From positions 891,990,001 through 892,054,000 of the forward strand of contig CM057456.1 in assembly GCA_016271365.2 (NCBI GenBank): a stretch of DNA of 64,000 nt, written 5' to 3'. This DNA comes from Neoceratodus forsteri (lineage: Eukaryota; Chordata; Ceratodontiformes; Ceratodontidae). Position numbers and translations under genes: made by a program. Shown here piece after piece: positions 33,165 to 44,055 of the stretch. Position 1 is the stretch's first letter. Each line of letters starts with the position of its first letter. The notes below the pieces were generated by a model. It searched no databases. It saw nothing but the letters and a program-made list of their open reading frames with translations, and was not told the origin of the DNA.

Positions 33165-34285
33165 AACATCTGGTAGCACAGTCAGAGGCTCAGAAGATTG
33201 TGTGCTTGACTCATGAACTGGATGATCAGGCAACCAAAGGTTTTAGTCCCACACCAGGAACTTGGACTAATAATACCCAATACTGACACTGTAGTGCAGC
33301 ACTAGGAAGAAGCTGCAATGATGAGGTATTGTCCTTTGGATAAGACATTAAAGGGACACTATCAACCCTTTTTGTATCATATTATTTCTAGTTAAAACCC
33401 CATATTTTATGATTACTTACCTTCACTAAAATTTATTCATTTTTTATTGTTGTTTTATTTGCCTCCTTTTTTAGAAGAACTGAAATGTATGATAATGTCC
33501 AACCTTGTTTTATTTCAAATCCTTGATCTACTCATTGTATACTTCTTGAACATTAGAGCACCCCCAAATGGTGCAGTCACGCGTAATGCAATGGTTTCCT
33601 CTCCTTCCACTGCACTATGAGTGGCTAGACTGTGTTGGGGGTGCTCCCTAGTCCAGGAAAGATGCAGTTCCAGGAAAGATGCAGTGTGAGTTGATGAAGG
33701 ACTGTAAACAAACATTTTTTATGTGGGAACACCAGTATGATGGGCAGTCTGTTTTACGCTTTCAAAAAGAAAAAAAATCATTATAATCAAATTACTAGCT
33801 ACATCAGAAATCTCTATAGAATGTCTCCAGTCATTACCTGTGTTTTTTAAACTAGAGAAAATCAGAGGCCTAAGGGGGTAGACAGTGCCCCTTTGAGACC
33901 TTGGTTTATCTGCCCATCCTTGGTTGCTGTCCAGGTGTTAGTTGAAGATCCCTTGGTACTCATTGTCAGAGAGGAGGATTTGCCCTAGTGTCCTGCCCAA
34001 CATTCCTCTGTCAATAAACCAGGTCCATGTAATACATCCCACAGGAGGCACCTGGAAGTGAGCTGTCACAGCTCAGTGTGCATTTCTTGGTCAAAAATGG
34101 CAATTGGTGTTGCTACACTGTTATGCCATGTATTGCATTGTATTTTATGTTCTGTAATGTTTTGCTGACTATGATCTTTTTGTTTCATTGTCGATTTATG
34201 TACACCACCCCACGTCCACCTAGCAAATGAGTTCTTCTCAATGGTGTTTCACCTGGTAAAATAAAGACTGATTGATTAATTGAAA
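33165..34285 (+). mobile_element. tRNA-derived SINE, copy 2, split by a MITE
   Basis: The head has a box A-like tagcacagtcagagg and a box B-like ggttttagtcccac. The central block tgtagtgcagcactagg, atgaggtattgtcc and tttggataagacattaa is shared with the minus-strand copy at 29,350-29,575. The body then continues at 33,893 after the MITE: gagaccttggtttatc, gatcccttggtactcatt, and a 3' tail acctggtaaaataaagactg at about 34,252-34,271. Such a tail resembles LINE-derived SINE ends. Native length is about 580 bp. Confidence 0.75.
33352..33892. mobile_element. 541-bp TTAA-type MITE (piggyBac-like ends)
   Basis: Its ends are AGGGACACTATCAACCC and the inverted AGGGGCACTGTCTACCCC (about 14 of 17 match). 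It is flanked by TTAA on the left (33,348-33,351) and TTGA on the right (33,893-33,896), consistent with a decayed TTAA duplication. It lies within the SINE central region, whose sequence resumes directly after it. No transposase coding. A direct repeat ccaggaaagatgcagt is present twice near 33,652-33,686. Confidence 0.75.
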
Positions 34286-34704
<419 letters not shown>

Positions 34705-34845
34705 GGGGGGGGGCGCTAGCCTGGCCAGGCAAGATGGCAGACGGGTTCTAGTTCAGCATATGGCACCTACCTAAATTGGTAATTAATCTACTTTCTGCAG
34801 CTACTTTCTTCTAACACAAAATACAGAACTATGTAGCTCTTGCTT

Positions 34846-35162
34846 ATGGCTACCCAACAATCACAAAGACAGGCAACCATGTCCTTTGAGACCACAAGGG
34901 CTGTCTCTACTCCTGCAACACATGTGGAGGGCCAAATGAGGGCACAAAGCAAGGCAGCCATGGGAAACAGCAATGGAGGGCTTCAAACATCTGAAAGTTA
35001 CCTAGCGACCTTGGCTGGCATAATATAAAACCTGCAGAACCAGATGAAGAGGTTTTACTAACATTACAGCACAAATCCAGCACTTACAGAATATGGTATC
35101 TGGACTCGCTGAATCATCAGCCACCCAAGCCACATGGCTCAATAAAGCAGAAAAAGGGATCA
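34846..35162 (+). pseudogene. L1-E ORF1, N-terminal part
   Basis: The ATG at 34,846 gives MATQQSQRQATMSFETT, a low-complexity N-terminus followed, after a stop near 35,026 and a frame change, by coiled-coil-type sequence (MVSGLAESSATQATWLNKAE) just before the L1-F insertion. It joins the coiled coil resuming at 39,415 (IIELEDLVANLF). Confidence 0.7.
35151..35162. repeat. Target-site duplication, left copy, of L1-F
   Basis: aaaaagggatca here and aaaaagagatca at 39,403-39,414, with one mismatch. The right copy follows the poly(A) end of L1-F. ORF1 coding of L1-E continues in register from the right copy. Confidence 0.72.
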
Positions 35163-38100
35163 GTCAAAAATGTTTTGAGCATCTGTACCCTATCTTATGG
35201 GTGTATAGCTTATATAAGTTGTTAAAATTAGGCAATGAGGACTCAACCACACAGGAGGCTATTTTGCTGTATTTGTTTTGGACTGAAACTACTTGCCAGC
35301 AATTTATGTTGAGAAGATTTGGAGGGGAGCGGTTTACTATCTTGGGTGAATAGGAGAACAGTGGGAAACTGGGCTTATGCAATATAAAATACTTGTTAAT
35401 GATACAAAATGGGGAAATTGTCACTGATACTGTCCCTTAAAATTAATGGGATCCACAGCCCAGTCAAGAGATCTCGTTTAATACAGTTTATTAAAAGGGA
35501 CAATCCTGAAATCATATTTTTTACAGGAGACTCACCTGTCTTCTCCTGAGCATGAAAAATTCACCAAATGGGGATTTCCCACAGTGATAGCTTCACCTCA
35601 TAGCTCCAGTAGGAGACAGGGAGTAGCCATCCTGATCAGACGTGGGGTACCATTCGATCTCCATCAGAGGGTAACAGATCCAGAGGGACGATACGCTATT
35701 GCAACGGATATGTTACATGCCCACCCGGTTACTCTGGCATCAGTTTATTTTCCCCCGGGGACCTCAAACAGATTGGCTCAGACTTTTTTTGCACGGCTCT
35801 TAGAGATCCTACAGGGGCAACTTTTGATGGGGGAGACCTGAATACTACTTTGAAACCTGCAAAGGATGTCTCGGTCCATCTCTCTCACAGGGTTAACCCA
35901 CTTCAGAAGTATTTGAGGGGCACAATTGCTTCCTTGGGGTTGATGGACATCTGGCGTCACTGTTACCCCTCACAGAAAGAATACACCCATGTGGCACTGG
36001 GACCAGGGGTGGCATCTTGAATAGACTACATGATAACCACAACAGAGAATCTGGAGACATTACATGATGTGTGGCATGGGGCGACCATATTATCAGATCA
36101 TTCCCCAGTATACACCAGATTTGATCTGGGTGGGGGACAAAAAACTTATTTCTGGCATCTCAGCTTGATGCACTTAAGGGCTCCAGAGTTCAACCGATTG
36201 ATCAATGATAGGATCCCACAGATCTTGGGGGAGAATGGTGAACCAGATGTTTCGGCAGTGATTCAGTGGGATACTCTTAAGACAGTGTTATGAGGGGATA
36301 TTATTGCTTATTCATCAAAAAAAAAATAAGGACAGAGAGGCACAGCTTACTAGGCTCCAGGGGGAGTTGAGGGTGATGCAGTCTTTATATGCCCAGGAAG
36401 ATGGAACTGTAAAGGTACAATTACTAACAGTAGAGCAAAAAATTAAAAAATACCTAGATCAGAAAGTAGAATAACAACTCTTATCTCAGACTCTCAGCCC
36501 ACGAGGGGGGCCCTAAAGGAGCCAGGAATCTGGCCTGTAAACTTAGAATGCATAAAACTAGAGCCTGTGTTATGGCCATGCAAGACCCTACCACAGAGAA
36601 GCTAGAACCTCACCCTACGATCGTTAGACGAGTCATGGCTGAATACTACTGTGATTTATACAGGGCAGAGTCTGACGACCGTAGTCAACAGAGAGAGGCC
36701 TACCTTAACAACTTAAAGCTCCCCAAACTGACTGCCTCCCAAAAAGATATTTTGATAGCCCCAATTACCTTGACTGAGATAGAGGGAGTCCTGCAGAGAG
36801 CCAAGACCCAGAAAGCCCCAAGACCTGATGGATATCCATTTGGAGTTTTATAAAACTTATAAAGAGGCATTACTACCACCGCTACTCCAAGCTATCCATG
36901 AGATACAGGAGGGAGGTATTCTTCCCCCCCTTGGCAATACGCAGTGATCTCTTCTATACTTAAACAAGATAAAAACCCTATCCTACCCTCATCAGACAGG
37001 CCAATATCAATGCTAAATTTTGATTACAAAATTTATATGTCTGTGCTAGCACATAGACTTGAAAACATCATGCCTTTGTTGATCAATCATGATCAGGTAG
37101 GCTTTATTAAGGGCAGACAGGTTCAAGATGCAGTACGATGAACATATATACTTAAAGAGTATGTGGCAACATGCTCGATTCTCCTGGTACTCACTGGATT
37201 GGATGCCAAAAAAGCATTGACAGGGTGGCCTGGCGATTTTTGTGGGCTACCCTGTCTAATTTTGGCTTTCCCTAGGAAATCATACAACAATTGCAAAATA
37301 TGTATAAACACCCCCGGGCCTACTTAAAACTAGATGGCTCTATCTCTGACCCTTTCCTCTACAGAGGGGCACTGACCATGGACGCCCCCTCTCACCCCTG
37401 TTGTTTGCTCTGTATCTCAAGCCATTAGCCCAAGCCATTAGAGCTCATCCAGAAATTGAGGGCATACCTATGGGAGCCCCTAGTCATAAAATGTCATTAT
37501 TTGCAGTGACATCCTTCTCACTTTGTCCTCCTCAGAGGTATCAATCCCAAGGGTCTGGGAGCAACTGGAGATATATGGTAAAATCTCAGGATATAAAATT
37601 AACCAGCAGAAAACAGGTACTGTTGTGTAATTACACCCCTTCCTCTGCATTAAAACATGCATTCCCCTTCAAGTGGTATAAACAATCAATGCGGTACCTT
37701 GGGATCCATCTTACTAAAGATCAGATACTTGCAGGTATTGCAAATTTTGAACCCCTAACTCAAAACATAATTGAAGACCTCACACGATGGTCACAAATAC
37801 CTTTGAGTTTCTTAGCCCGGATAGAAACTATTAAGCATAACATATTTCCCCAGATTTTGTTCTTTTTGCAGACACTCCCACTATCCTCAACACAGACTTA
37901 CTTCCAAGCCTGGAATAGGCTGAGCTCTTGCTTTATATGGCAGTTGAAGCATCCCAGGATTCGGTTCTCTTTATTACAGTCATCAAAAGACAGAGGTGGG
38001 TTAAGTTTACCTAATCTCCTGCACTATGCTCGAGCTTCTAAACTAGAGATTTTACTCTCCTGGATAAACCCCAACTATATTATGCCCTGGAAGCAGTTTG

Positions 38101-39402
38101 AGATGACTTGGAATGACAGAGAAGACCTGATGGACTGTCTCTTTGGACATCCCCCTGGTTGCCTTCCTCTTTCAAAATTTCCACAATCTACTGCTGAGGT
38201 ATTTAAGCAGTGGCTGACTGTACTCAACAAAAGATTATTGCCTGTGGAGGCACTTTACCTGAGATCCTTTGCGGTGAACAGTGCCTTTCCACCCAATGCT
38301 TTGGATAGATCTATAACCCGGTGGTATAAGTATAATATCAAACATATCTTTCAATTGTTAGGCCCACAGGGCCTCTATTCATTAGTCCAGCTCCAGGCTC
38401 AGTATAAAATACTCCAGGGCTATTTTCGTAAATATATGCAGTTAAAATCTTATCTGAAACCAATGGAGGAAGCACTGGCAGCAGTGGCTGAAAACCTCCC
38501 CCTAATAATAAAATTACTTCTATCACAGAGACAAGGTGCCACTTTGGACCACTGTATCAGTCTGGTCTACCTTGCTTTGGGAGAGAAACCAGGTGACTCT
38601 ACTGAGTCGATTAGGGCCCGCTGGTCCTTGGAATTAGGGACGGATCTTCAGACTACTAACTGGAAGATGACCTCACCACTTATGCTTAAAACCTCGGGTT
38701 CACCATATTGGAAAGAGTTTGCGTGGAAATTAAGATATAGATTTTTCTGCACTCCTGCAATGGTAGCCAGTTTTACAGGTGATCCTGAAGGCAGGTGCTG
38801 GAGGGGATGTGGAACAATACAGGCAGACCAGATCCATATATTTTGGAATTGCAGCATGCTGGGTCCCTACTGGGGGGAGGTAGTGCAGGAATTGGTAACA
38901 ATATATGAAAACCCAGGTCTTTTTGCCTCTGGGTATATACTGACAGCTACTACCCCATTCGGTCTAAAAGCAGAGAAGAATGCATACCTGCAAACTACAT
39001 TGTTAATATTGGCAGCAAAAAAAAGTAATAACCAGGCTATGGGGAACAAATAGGCTGCCAACAATGGGAGAGTGGCTAAACTTGGCAAGAGAGATTTATA
39101 GGTTGGAGAGGATGGTGGCCAGAGTACGGGACAGAGTGGAGGTATTTGATACAAAATGGAGAAAATGGATTATGTATCAGCTAAGCACTTATTCAGACTT
39201 TGTTCCCTGAAGCTAATCAAATCAATACCTGAGCAATGTTAAAATGAGATTTGTCTATTACATGTGATCAATTAGTCCACGTATTGGGTGAGAGTTTTTA
39301 AAGTCCAATGTACAATAATATAACCTTAACAAATGTATCTATGTGACATGACCTGTATATGTACGAACAAACTCATGTCTAATAAAAATTTATTATTAAA
39401 AA
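35163..39402 (+). mobile_element. L1-F: 5'-truncated L1 inside L1-E ORF1
   Basis: About 4.24 kb: a short leader, ORF2 from about 35,440, a 3' UTR and an end at aataaaaatttattattaaaa (39,381-39,402). It is flanked by an imperfect 12-bp duplication. ORF1 is absent. Its ORF2 is distinct from those of L1-A and L1-B. Confidence 0.82.
35440..39053 (+). pseudogene. L1-F ORF2 (endonuclease + reverse transcriptase), broken
   Basis: Endonuclease motifs: LKINGIHSPVKR at about 35,440, IIFLQETHLSSPE at about 35,515, RQGVAILIRRG at about 35,612, GGDLN at about 35,830 and LSDHSPVYTRF at about 36,090-36,120. RT motifs: KAPRPDGYP at about 36,817, PISMLNFDYKIYMSVLAHRL at about 36,995, QVGFIKGRQ at about 37,095. 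The catalytic FADD box at about 37,500 reads FAVTS because one base is missing, and the change also shifts the frame. The following 550-codon open stretch (37,401-39,053) carries YLGIHLTKD, SRIET/LARIETIKHNIFPQ, GGLSLPNL and a C-terminal CWRGC...H...C motif near 38,800. Additional stops lie upstream. Confidence 0.85.
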
Positions 39403-39414
39403 AAAAAGAGATCA

Positions 39415-40038
39415 TTGAGCTAGAGGATCTAGTAGCCAACCTGTTCAGTGACAGGATCCAGCTCAAAGAAAATGTGGATGCTCTGCTTAAAATAATTAAC
39501 AACCAAGAGAAGAAAGCTAGAAGATCCAACCTTCGGCTGGTGGGTTTACCCAAGGAGCTCACTGAGAAAAGACCCAAAACATATGTACAGAAATGGCTTG
39601 TAGAGCAACTGGGAATGGCTCCTGAGGCAGTGGAATTTGAGACTGAGGGGGCACATTGTACGGGGCCCAAACCCAAACCTGGAGAATGAACACAGCATTT
39701 TTTAATCAAGTACCTAGGTTTCCAGGACAAGGAAAAAACGCTGACAGCTGCAAAGTCTAATGGCCCCATCAAAACACCTGGCAGAGGTATTATGGTGTTT
39801 CAGGACTACAGCCATGAGCCACAACTTCGCTGCAAGCAGTTTTTAGCATCGGGGTGGGAATTCACCCACTGTACCCCTCCAAGCTTAGGATCACAAAGCA
39901 GGGTCATCCTCCTTGCATCTTCACACAAGCTAAGGATGCAGAAGATTATGTCAATCAGGAGGATGCTGCCACCGAGGGGAGGTCCAGTGCTCGCTGCACT
40001 GCTCCAGCCAAGTGAAAGTACTGTTTTCCTGAGCTTTA
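39415..40038 (+). pseudogene. L1-E ORF1, C-terminal part
   Basis: Continues the coiled coil (IIELEDLVANLFSDRIQLKE) and reaches the RRM-type core ARRSNLRLVGLPKEL at about 39,517-39,560. After a stop at 39,687 it goes on in other frames with GIMVFQDYSHEPQLRCKQF (about 39,790), the C-terminal-domain block, and ends near 40,038. RNA-binding ORF1p in intact elements; dead here. Confidence 0.78.
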
Positions 40039-42446
40039 AATAAACTGTTCCCTCTGTTCATTAGTAGCTCCCTGATGTGTTAATGCAGGTCTTCCTGCTA
40101 CCCCCGTGTCTTGGTGAGGCTGAGGGTCTTTGGGTCTTTCCTCACTTCGAGGCTCAGTGGTGCCCCCCCCGCATTTCTGGACTCCTCTTTTCTAACTCTG
40201 TCTTAGTCCCTGATGCTTCCGATTATTTGGGTGGATTACCTAACTTCTACATCTGTTTCTACGAGAGTGCACCCAAAATACAGATTCCTGAGTGACTGAA
40301 CTTCCCTTACCTGCACAAAGGCGGATGCTCTCATGGCACAACCTGCACTGAGCTCCGGCACATTGTCAATCCTTGCACATGCCCTGCTGGCATACCAGTG
40401 ATTTCCTTGTTCTGGACAAAGTCAGATTAGTTAAGCACTGGGGTCTGGAGGATAACAAGGTCCATGTGTCACTATCGGCTGCCGCCGTCCTATCCCACTG
40501 CCCTCAATGACAATGCAGCCCGGCCCGCTGATGTTTGCCCAACAGCCCTTTCACACTCCTCCATCCCAACTGCACTGGATTTTCCTTTCTGAGTGTGGGT
40601 AGCAAGGGGAAACAGCAAGATTATGGGCATTAGTGTCCTGGCATTGTCACCTTGCAGCATAACAAGGACAGCTGACCAAACATTCTGTCTGGATCCAACT
40701 TGTTTTTTTCATTCCTGAGGCAAAGTTGTGAATTAACTTATGAAGTGTAATGTAAGCTGTCAGTTACAGTCTTGCTCAGATGTGTGTGAGTGGTGATGCA
40801 GGCAGAGACAGGCTATTAATGGGGGCAGTGCTGCACCAAGATTATGTCCCTTGTCTTTTAATTCTCTTTATTATAGCTGGGATCTCTTCTCTGCCAGTTC
40901 TACAGGCATAGCGGGCAAAGCAGAAGCGGGTTTCTTTGCCCAACAGAGCCGTTTGTTAGAGGATGTGATGAGTAGAACAAGTGGGAAGGGGGGGGGTGAG
41001 TGAGTGGATGGGCAGCCAATAATTGAAGAGGAAGTAAGAATTTGATCAACCAGACCCTCTGCTGGTTGGCACCCTTATACTGTTGTTGGCTGTTAAAAAT
41101 CCTCCATTTACAGGTCTCCAGTGTATAGTGTTAATATCCCCCTCACCAAGCACAGGCACCGGAGTCGTGGTGACCAGCCAGGGCTGCAGCAGATGTGCAT
41201 GTCTAATTTCCCACTTGGCGTGGCTGGGGGTGGGATGGGGGGCACAGCACAGGTGGGGAAAAATGGGCAGGCGTTGGCAGTTAGTGGTCACTCAGCTGGG
41301 CAGTGGCGGGGGGAGGAGGGTTGCCTGAATCACTGGGGTCAGATGGTGTGGGATGTGATGATGCTCCCCCCACAGATGACGGTGCCATTTTGGGGGGGCT
41401 ACCATTGTTTGGTACCCTCTCAGGGCTTGGCTGTTTCTCTGGTTGGGCTACCATAGCATGTTAACTCTTCTCCCTTCCTTGTAACACCTCTTAAGTAATT
41501 AGTTTAAGGAGGCTCTCCAGAGGGAGTACCACGGCCTACGTGCCATGCATGAGTTACCTAGTCTGTTAACCTCTCATCTGTTGCTGATGTCACTGAGTAT
41601 CCTGCACATGAAGACTGGTTCCAAGAGAAGGGATGGGGTGGGGTGGCTGAGGTTGGGATCTGGGGAGAGGGGAAGAGTCTCTGAATCTGTGGTCTTCCAG
41701 CGACTGGCTAGTGGGAGCAACATGCTCATCGGGCGGTGGGGGGGCAAGAGTATTATCCCACTCCATGCTGGCACAGATCTCTAGTTTGAGCCTTGGTTGT
41801 GTGACAGCATCTTGCCCTTCCCCTTAGGGTTTGGTGTCAGGGTCACAGCGGGGGCTGGGATGGAGGTGGAGGCTCAGAATGAACTAGGCTGGCTGGTGAG
41901 TTTTCTCAAATGAGACAGGTCATTAAGAGTGGCCAACAGCAGCCTGCACATTATATACCTTCAGTTTTTTTAATCCTTTGAAGCATGCAGATTAAGAAAT
42001 TGTCTATACCCTGACTCAGACTTTCCTGGATCCGAGGTCTGTTGTCACTGTTTCTATAATTAACGAAACGTGAACTGTCAAATTATTTATAAAATTAGGT
42101 GCCGTTGTACCACAAAACTCATTTCTTACTAGACTGTAGATGGGTCGAGAGTCTAACATCTCGACCTTGGGGGGAGGGGGCTTGGAAGGTTGTGTTCTGT
42201 GCTTGTGTGTTTGAAAATGTTGGGGTTTATACAGTGGGGGTTTGGGGATGGAAACTGCTGTCTTTTTGAAATGTTTATTAAAGGACAGTCACTGTTCAGG
42301 GGGAGGGAGGGAGGTGGGAGAGATTTTCGGGGGGGTAAAAAAGCAAAGTTATAGGTTACTTTTCCAGGTTGGCTAAAGTTTAAAGTTACTAGGACACATC
42401 GGAGATCATATGAGGTCTACAATGTTATTTCTTCCCTGGATCCAGG
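40039..42446 (+). other. Long spacer between L1-E ORF1 and ORF2
   Basis: About 2.4 kb, versus about 1 kb in L1-A. It contains G-runs (40,988-40,997, 41,389-41,396, 42,171-42,180, 42,300-42,340) and no reading frame with recognisable motifs. Part of it is probably native inter-ORF DNA (the purine-rich stretch at 42,160-42,340 resembles L1 spacer). The excess length suggests an unrecognised insertion, but I could not find its ends. Confidence 0.45.
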
Positions 42447-42734
42447 ATGACTGATAAACTGAACATTATCACCTGGAATGTAAATGGGCTGAAACATGTA
42501 GTTAAGCCTTAGCTGGTGATGAGTCATGTAAAAAAGCTTAGGGCAGACAAACTTCTGCTTCAAGAAATGCATATGACCCCCAGAGAAGCAGCACACAGCT
42601 GTGGCAGCTGGAGGGATACTTGGATTACATCCTGCTTCATCTCTTGGGCAACGGGGTTAGGCATGTGATTAAAATCTGGGTTTACTGGAACGGTATTAAA
42701 ATCCTCAGCAGACCCCAGGGCAGATTCGTACTAA
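42447..42734 (+). pseudogene. L1-E ORF2, endonuclease N-terminus
   Basis: The ATG at 42,447 opens MTDKLNIITWNVNGLKH, the first endonuclease motif, followed by LLLQEMHMTPREA at about 42,547-42,590 and GRF-type sequence at about 42,720. A stop occurs within the first 25 codons. CR1 sequence then interrupts. Confidence 0.85.
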
Positions 42735-44055
42735 CATAGAAACATACAATTTGACAGCAGATAAGGACCACTTGGCCCACCCAGTCTGCCCATTTTCCTA
42801 CCTGATGGATAAGCTGCAGATTCTAGTTAATCAACAGCTTACTTTCTCCTGCCCCCCACTAGAATTGCCTTATGCCTGTCCCATGCATTCTTGAATTCTC
42901 CCACTGTTCCTGACTCCACAACCTCCTCAGGAAGGCTGTTCCATGCATCCACAACTCTCTGTGAAAAATACTTTCTAACATTACCTCTGAGCCATCCCCC
43001 CTCTATCTTCAAATTGTGCCCCTTGTTCTTGCACATCTCTTCTTCTGAAAGATACTACCCTCTTGTACCTTGTTAATTCCTTGAGATACTTGAACGTTTC
43101 TATCATGTCCCCCCTTTCCTCAAGGGTATACATATTAGCTGCTTTAGTCTCTCCTCAGATGTCTTCTGGTGCAGACCTTGCACCATTTTGGCTGCCTCCT
43201 CTGAACAGCCTCCACTCTGTCTATGTCTTTGCGGAGATGGGGTCTCCAGAATTGCACGCAGTACTCCAGATGGGGTCTCACTAACTGTAGAGAGGGATAA
43301 CAACTTCCAGTTTTCTACTGTTGATGCCTCTCCCTATGCATCCCAGTATCCCCCAGCCCTCCTTACTGCCTTCTCACATTGCTTGCCCATCTTTAGGTCA
43401 TCTGATATAATTACTCTTAGGTCTCTTTCGATTTGTTGTTGTTGTTATTAATTCACCCCCCCATTGTGTACTCTTCCCCTGGATTTTTGTTTCCCAGATG
43501 CATTACCTTGCACTTCTTTGCATTGAATCTGAGCTGCCACGTATTTGACCATTCCTTCAACCTTGCCAAGTCCCTTTTCATTCTTTCCACCCCACCTTGT
43601 GTATCAACCCTGTTGCAGATATTTGTGTCATCTGCAAAGAGGCATATGTTTCCTTCCAGGTGCTCTCCAATGTCACTTATAAAGATATTAAAGAGGACCG
43701 GTCCCAGTACCGAACCCTGCGGTACCCCACTAGTTACCCTCCTTTCTTCACTGTAGACTCAGTTTACTATTACCCTTTGCATCCTGTTGTCCAGCCAGTT
43801 TTATCCAGGATACCACCTTGGGACCCACTCCAAGGCTGGCTAACTTGTATATTAATCTTTTGTGTGAGACTGTGTCGAATGCCTTGCTAAAATCTAGGTA
43901 GACCATATCCACAGCCCCTCCCTGGTCTACTACTTTGGTCACCCAGTCAAACAAATATATTAGGTTCGTCTGACATGACCTTCCTGCTGTGAAACCATGC
44001 TGCCTTGGGTCCTGTGCCCCACTGGCCTCTAGGTACTCAACAATTCTTTCCTACC
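42735..44055 (-). mobile_element. CR1-a: 5'-truncated CR1 LINE, reverse strand
   Basis: On the minus strand: RT from ERIVEYL-type sequence at about 44,045, motif A in YLDFSKAFDTVSHKRL at about 43,860-43,910, a FADDT-type motif at about 43,625-43,640, then the conserved C-terminus KYFSQRVVDAWNSLPEEVV at about 42,910-42,965. The 3' end is at 42,735 (tatgtttctatgt on the coding strand), as in CR1-b. Truncated at its 5' end inside RT, as usual for CR1. It interrupts L1-E. A (ttg)n run at 43,432-43,446 lies inside. Confidence 0.88.

Noticed and set aside
43063..43890. Several plus-strand reading frames around 43,063-43,890
   Set aside because: They are the complement of CR1-a RT, whose real coding strand is minus.
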